NCBI GenBank assembly: GCA_964577055.1
Contig: CAZNWC010000016.1
Coordinates: 1 to 53,324, forward strand
DNA: 53,324 nucleotides
Direction: 5' to 3'
From: PNNG01 sp964577055
GTDB taxonomy: Bacteria; Bacteroidota; Bacteroidia; UBA7662
In this document: positions 51,909 to 53,324 of the stretch, piece by piece
Layout: each line of letters opens with the position of its first letter
Numbering within the stretch: position 1 is the first letter of the stretch
Program-made: the position numbers and the translations under genes
Notes under the pieces: model-generated
Databases searched by the model: none
Told to the model about the DNA's origin: nothing
Seen by the model: only the letters and a program-made list of their open reading frames with translations

Positions 51909-52325
51909 CTAATCTGTTTTCCTCGCTTTTGAATGAGGAGTCAAATTTGAGCCTGCTTCTTGATTGGAGTGTGACTCTAGTCTAGTTTTGAGGTGAGCTT
52001 GGAATGCGAATAACATGGTTTTGATTTCCAGAGCTTCGTTTGCGCGCACTTTTAACCAATCGCGGTCATATCTGTCGGATAATAGGGCTATTTGAATTTG
52101 TGTATGAAGTTCTGAAGCCGAGCCACGCGCATAGTCCAAAAACCGAATGAATTCTTTAGTTGGTCGTTCCGAACCTTCGCTGATGTTGCTAGCTATAGAC
52201 ACGGCTGAAGCGGCCATTTGTTCTCCGAGTCGAAATGGCCTGATGTTGTCTGTCATCAGTACAATTTCACTTGCAAGGCGAACTGCCCTGTGGTAGACGT
52301 TCATTTTATCTAACTGGTGCGCCAT
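51909..52325 (-). CDS. Four-helix-bundle (S23/IVS-encoded) protein
   Basis: A 138-residue, all-helical protein: NVYHRAVRLASEIVLMTDN, FRLGEQMAASAVSIASNISE and GSERPTKEFIRFLDYARGSA, with ELHTQIQIALLSDRYD. These are the conserved blocks of the TIGR02436 four-helix-bundle family, first known from intervening sequences of 23S rRNA genes and related to the Avd accessory protein of diversity-generating retroelements. A nucleic-acid-binding role is suspected from the family's basic surface but unproven. The C-terminal 25 residues are polar and not family-like. It is enclosed by inverted repeats and is the only gene of its module. Confidence 0.88.
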   Translation of the reverse strand: MAHQLDKMNVYHRAVRLASEIVLMTDNIRPFRLGEQMAASAVSIASNISEGSERPTKEFIRFLDYARGSASELHTQIQIALLSDRYDRDWLKVRANEALEIKTMLFAFQAHLKTRLESHSNQEAGSNLTPHSKARKTD

Positions 52326-52609
52326 GTTGTTTTATTTTAAATATCAGCATGTTGCACTAATGCCAATTCATTTGGGGCCATTTTCAAAACAATATGCGCA
52401 ATTTGGACGGTCCGTTCTCCTCGAGTCCTTCAAACCGCGTATTTGTGAGATTGATACGTATGTTCAGATTGTTTGTGGATTTAACAACCTTCATGAATTT
52501 GGAGGTAAAGGAACAAAGTTACCAGGATGTACAAGGCGCAGGGGTATTTGAATTATTTCAACAGCATTCACAAGTCGATTTTGCCAACAGCCTCCTGGTC
52601 TTTGAAGCG
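52326..52609. other. Non-coding interior of the element
   Basis: These 284 bases are AT-richer than the surroundings and hold only short overlapping frames (at most 75-77 codons on the plus strand) with no recognisable family. They contain the upstream region of the S23-family gene; no exact TAnnTTTG is seen for it. I find no RNA gene. Confidence 0.5.
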
Positions 52610-52667
52610 AAGCGCTCTATTATCTAAATATCTGAAAAGCGAAGCGGTCTCTCAGTGAGTGGTCTTA
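52610..52667 (-). repeat. Right arm, inverted diverged copies of the 24-bp unit
   Basis: Read on the minus strand this stretch gives TAAGACC, then a CGCTTCGCTTTTCAGATATT segment and AGATAATAGAGCGCTTCGC, clearly related to the left array and to its outer edge but in opposite orientation. Right and left arms could pair in a transcript. Confidence 0.75.
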
Positions 52668-52704
52668 TTAACAATTCTTATGCGGCCGTGTGAACAATTA
52701 TCTG

Positions 52705-52712
52705 TACCTTTG
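52705..52712 (+). promoter_or_regulatory. -7 promoter element of the repetitive-tail gene
   Basis: TACCTTTG is an exact TAnnTTTG match located between the right edge of the element (52667) and the ATG at 52738, so this gene has its own promoter downstream of the inserted module. Confidence 0.6.
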
Positions 52713-52737
52713 CTGCATATTTATTTAATTCTTTTTC

Positions 52738-53324
52738 ATGAACGCCAATGAAAATTACGGTCGAGACGACCGCAGCAGGCGCACCAATTCCGATGCAAAT
52801 GCTTTCAATGAAGACCGTCAGGCCCGTTTAGAGCGCCTCCAACGCGAACTTCGTACACTCGAGGAAGGCAGCGATGACCAAAAATCGAAACTGATTAACC
52901 GCGACCTCGACCGCACCAACACCCCACGCAACAACGACTTTGCTCCCCGCAACCGTTTCGGCAACGACCGCAACGAGGGCCGCTCATTCGACCGCCCACG
53001 GGGTGACTTCAACCGCGATAACCGTGGTGAAGGCCGTTCTTTCGATCGTCCACGTGGCGATTTTAACCGTGACAACAACCGTGGTGAAGGTCGTTCATTC
53101 GATCGTCCACGTCCGGATTTCAACCGCGATAACCGTGGTGAAGGCCGTTCATTCGACCGTCCGCGTCCCGATTTCAACCGCGACGAAAACCGTGGTGAAG
53201 GCCGTTCGTTCGATCGTCCACGTCCCGACTTTAACCGCGATAACCGTGGTGAAGGCCGTACTTTCGACCGTCCACGTGGTGATTTCAACCGTGATAACAA
53301 CCGGGGTGAGGGTCGTTCTTTCGA
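52738..53324 (+). CDS. rluB: Probable 23S rRNA pseudouridine synthase, repetitive N-terminal part only
   Basis: The frame is open from ATG 52738 to the right edge (195 codons plus two bases). Residues 1-78 are charged and polar (NYGRDDRSRRTNSDANAFNE). From residue 79 a strongly repetitive segment starts, with core EGRSFDRPRGDFNRDN repeated at least six times and cut by the window end. Such Arg/Asp/Asn/Gly-rich extensions precede the S4 domain in Bacteroidota RluB/RsuA-like synthases, and rluB commonly follows scpB, which is the basis for the call. No S4 or catalytic domain is inside the window, so an RNA helicase or other RNA-binding protein remains possible. Confidence 0.6.
   Translation, partial: MNANENYGRDDRSRRTNSDANAFNEDRQARLERLQRELRTLEEGSDDQKSKLINRDLDRTNTPRNNDFAPRNRFGNDRNEGRSFDRPRGDFNRDNRGEGRSFDRPRGDFNRDNNRGEGRSFDRPRPDFNRDNRGEGRSFDRPRPDFNRDENRGEGRSFDRPRPDFNRDNRGEGRTFDRPRGDFNRDNNRGEGRSF
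52972..53324 (+). repeat. Coding tandem repeats of 54/57 bp
   Basis: Six full copies and one partial copy of an 18- or 19-residue unit with core GEGRSFDRPR, then G or P, DFNRD and N, NN or EN. Copy lengths alternate 18, 19, 18, 19, 18, 19, giving a higher-order 37-residue (111-bp) period. The nucleotide sequences differ at many third positions, so the array is not a fresh duplication. Confidence 0.9.

Larger units (their letters stand above)
51743..52667. mobile_element. Inverted-repeat-flanked module with an S23-family gene
   Basis: The left edge TAAGACC (51743-51749) is mirrored by GGTCTTA (52661-52667) on the right. Inside these ends come GC-rich CGCT-rich segments and copies of a 24-bp unit: four in tandem on the left, about two inverted and diverged on the right. 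Between them is one gene, an S23/four-helix-bundle protein on the minus strand. No transposase is present. The layout resembles the intervening sequences of 23S rRNA genes, which carry the same protein family between complementary ends, but here the module lies between scpB and the probable rluB. That it is a mobile or non-autonomous element is inference. Confidence 0.5.

Noticed and set aside
51909..52325. Part of a diversity-generating retroelement (Avd-like accessory protein)
   Set aside because: No reverse transcriptase, template repeat or variable repeat is visible nearby; the protein fits the general S23 family equally well.
52324..52627. Small plus-strand ORFs inside the inverted-repeat element
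   Set aside because: Two overlapping frames of 75-77 codons with no family pattern and no promoter; treated as non-coding.
52818..53300. 160-codon Arg/Ser-rich frame opposite the repetitive gene
   Set aside because: It is the antisense of the tandem repeats; the plus-strand frame has a promoter, a start and a plausible gene context.

Overview
The window is a stretch of chromosome from a member of the Bacteroidota with roughly balanced GC content. The evidence for this is the recurrent Bacteroidota -7 promoter element (TAnnTTTG), two secreted proteins with type IX secretion (T9SS) sorting tails, the ileS / DksA-like / lspA gene order, LPP20-type lipoproteins, a GSCFA-domain protein and a large M1 peptidase with a barrel-like C-terminal half. 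Nothing visible fixes the order or family. I see no rRNA, tRNA, CRISPR array or phage.

Layout. 1-5.8 kb: the 5' part of a Crp/Fnr-type regulator, a conserved small protein, a giant T9SS-exported His-Me nuclease, and a two-gene thioredoxin operon. 5.9-10.5 kb: an M1 metallopeptidase followed by an ALDH7-type aldehyde dehydrogenase, probably peptide and lysine catabolism, closed by a perfect terminator. 10.6-16.8 kb: GSCFA protein, isopentenyl-diphosphate isomerase with an M23 lipoprotein, a T9SS photosystem-stability/BNR-repeat protein, a BaiN-type flavoprotein and a glutathione peroxidase. 16.9-23.7 kb: an operon of RND exporter, ileS, a zinc-less DksA/TraR protein and lspA. 23.7-30.3 kb: a tightly overlapped minus-strand polysaccharide operon (flippase, five GT2 glycosyltransferases, one polymerase/ligase-like membrane protein). 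30.4-34.4 kb: a DUF456 protein and a three-lipoprotein cassette (CsgG-like plus two LPP20-like). 34.4-36.4 kb: a TPR sensor histidine kinase broken by four in-frame stop codons. 36.4-42.2 kb: a small unknown protein, then on the minus strand an MFS transporter, phosphatidylserine decarboxylase, glutamate dehydrogenase, CdsA, DUF2007 and a CPBP protease. 42.3-49 kb: tRNA-dihydrouridine synthase, an AAA ATPase preceded by a 15-bp tandem repeat, a VOC protein, an aminotransferase, an MsbA-like ABC exporter and a GT2 enzyme. 49-53.3 kb: an M49 (DPP III-like) lipoprotein peptidase, scpB, an inverted-repeat-flanked module carrying an S23/four-helix-bundle gene, and the 5' end of a gene with a highly repetitive Arg/Asp/Asn/Gly-rich N-terminus that is probably rluB.

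Envelope functions dominate: lipoprotein maturation (lspA) and many lipoproteins, phospholipid synthesis (psd, cdsA), surface glycan assembly, lipid/polysaccharide export, and secreted degradative enzymes (nuclease, M1, M23 and M49 peptidases).

The least ordinary items are: (1) the kinase reading frame with TAA, TAA, TGA and TAG in one uninterrupted frame and no frameshift; (2) the roughly 0.9-kb element between scpB and the putative rluB, with a 24-bp tandem repeat on the left and inverted, diverged copies on the right, enclosing an S23-family gene; (3) the IleS signature GIHH instead of HIGH; (4) three exact 15-bp semi-palindromic repeats abutting the ATPase promoter; (5) many promoters so close to the start codon that leaderless mRNAs are likely.
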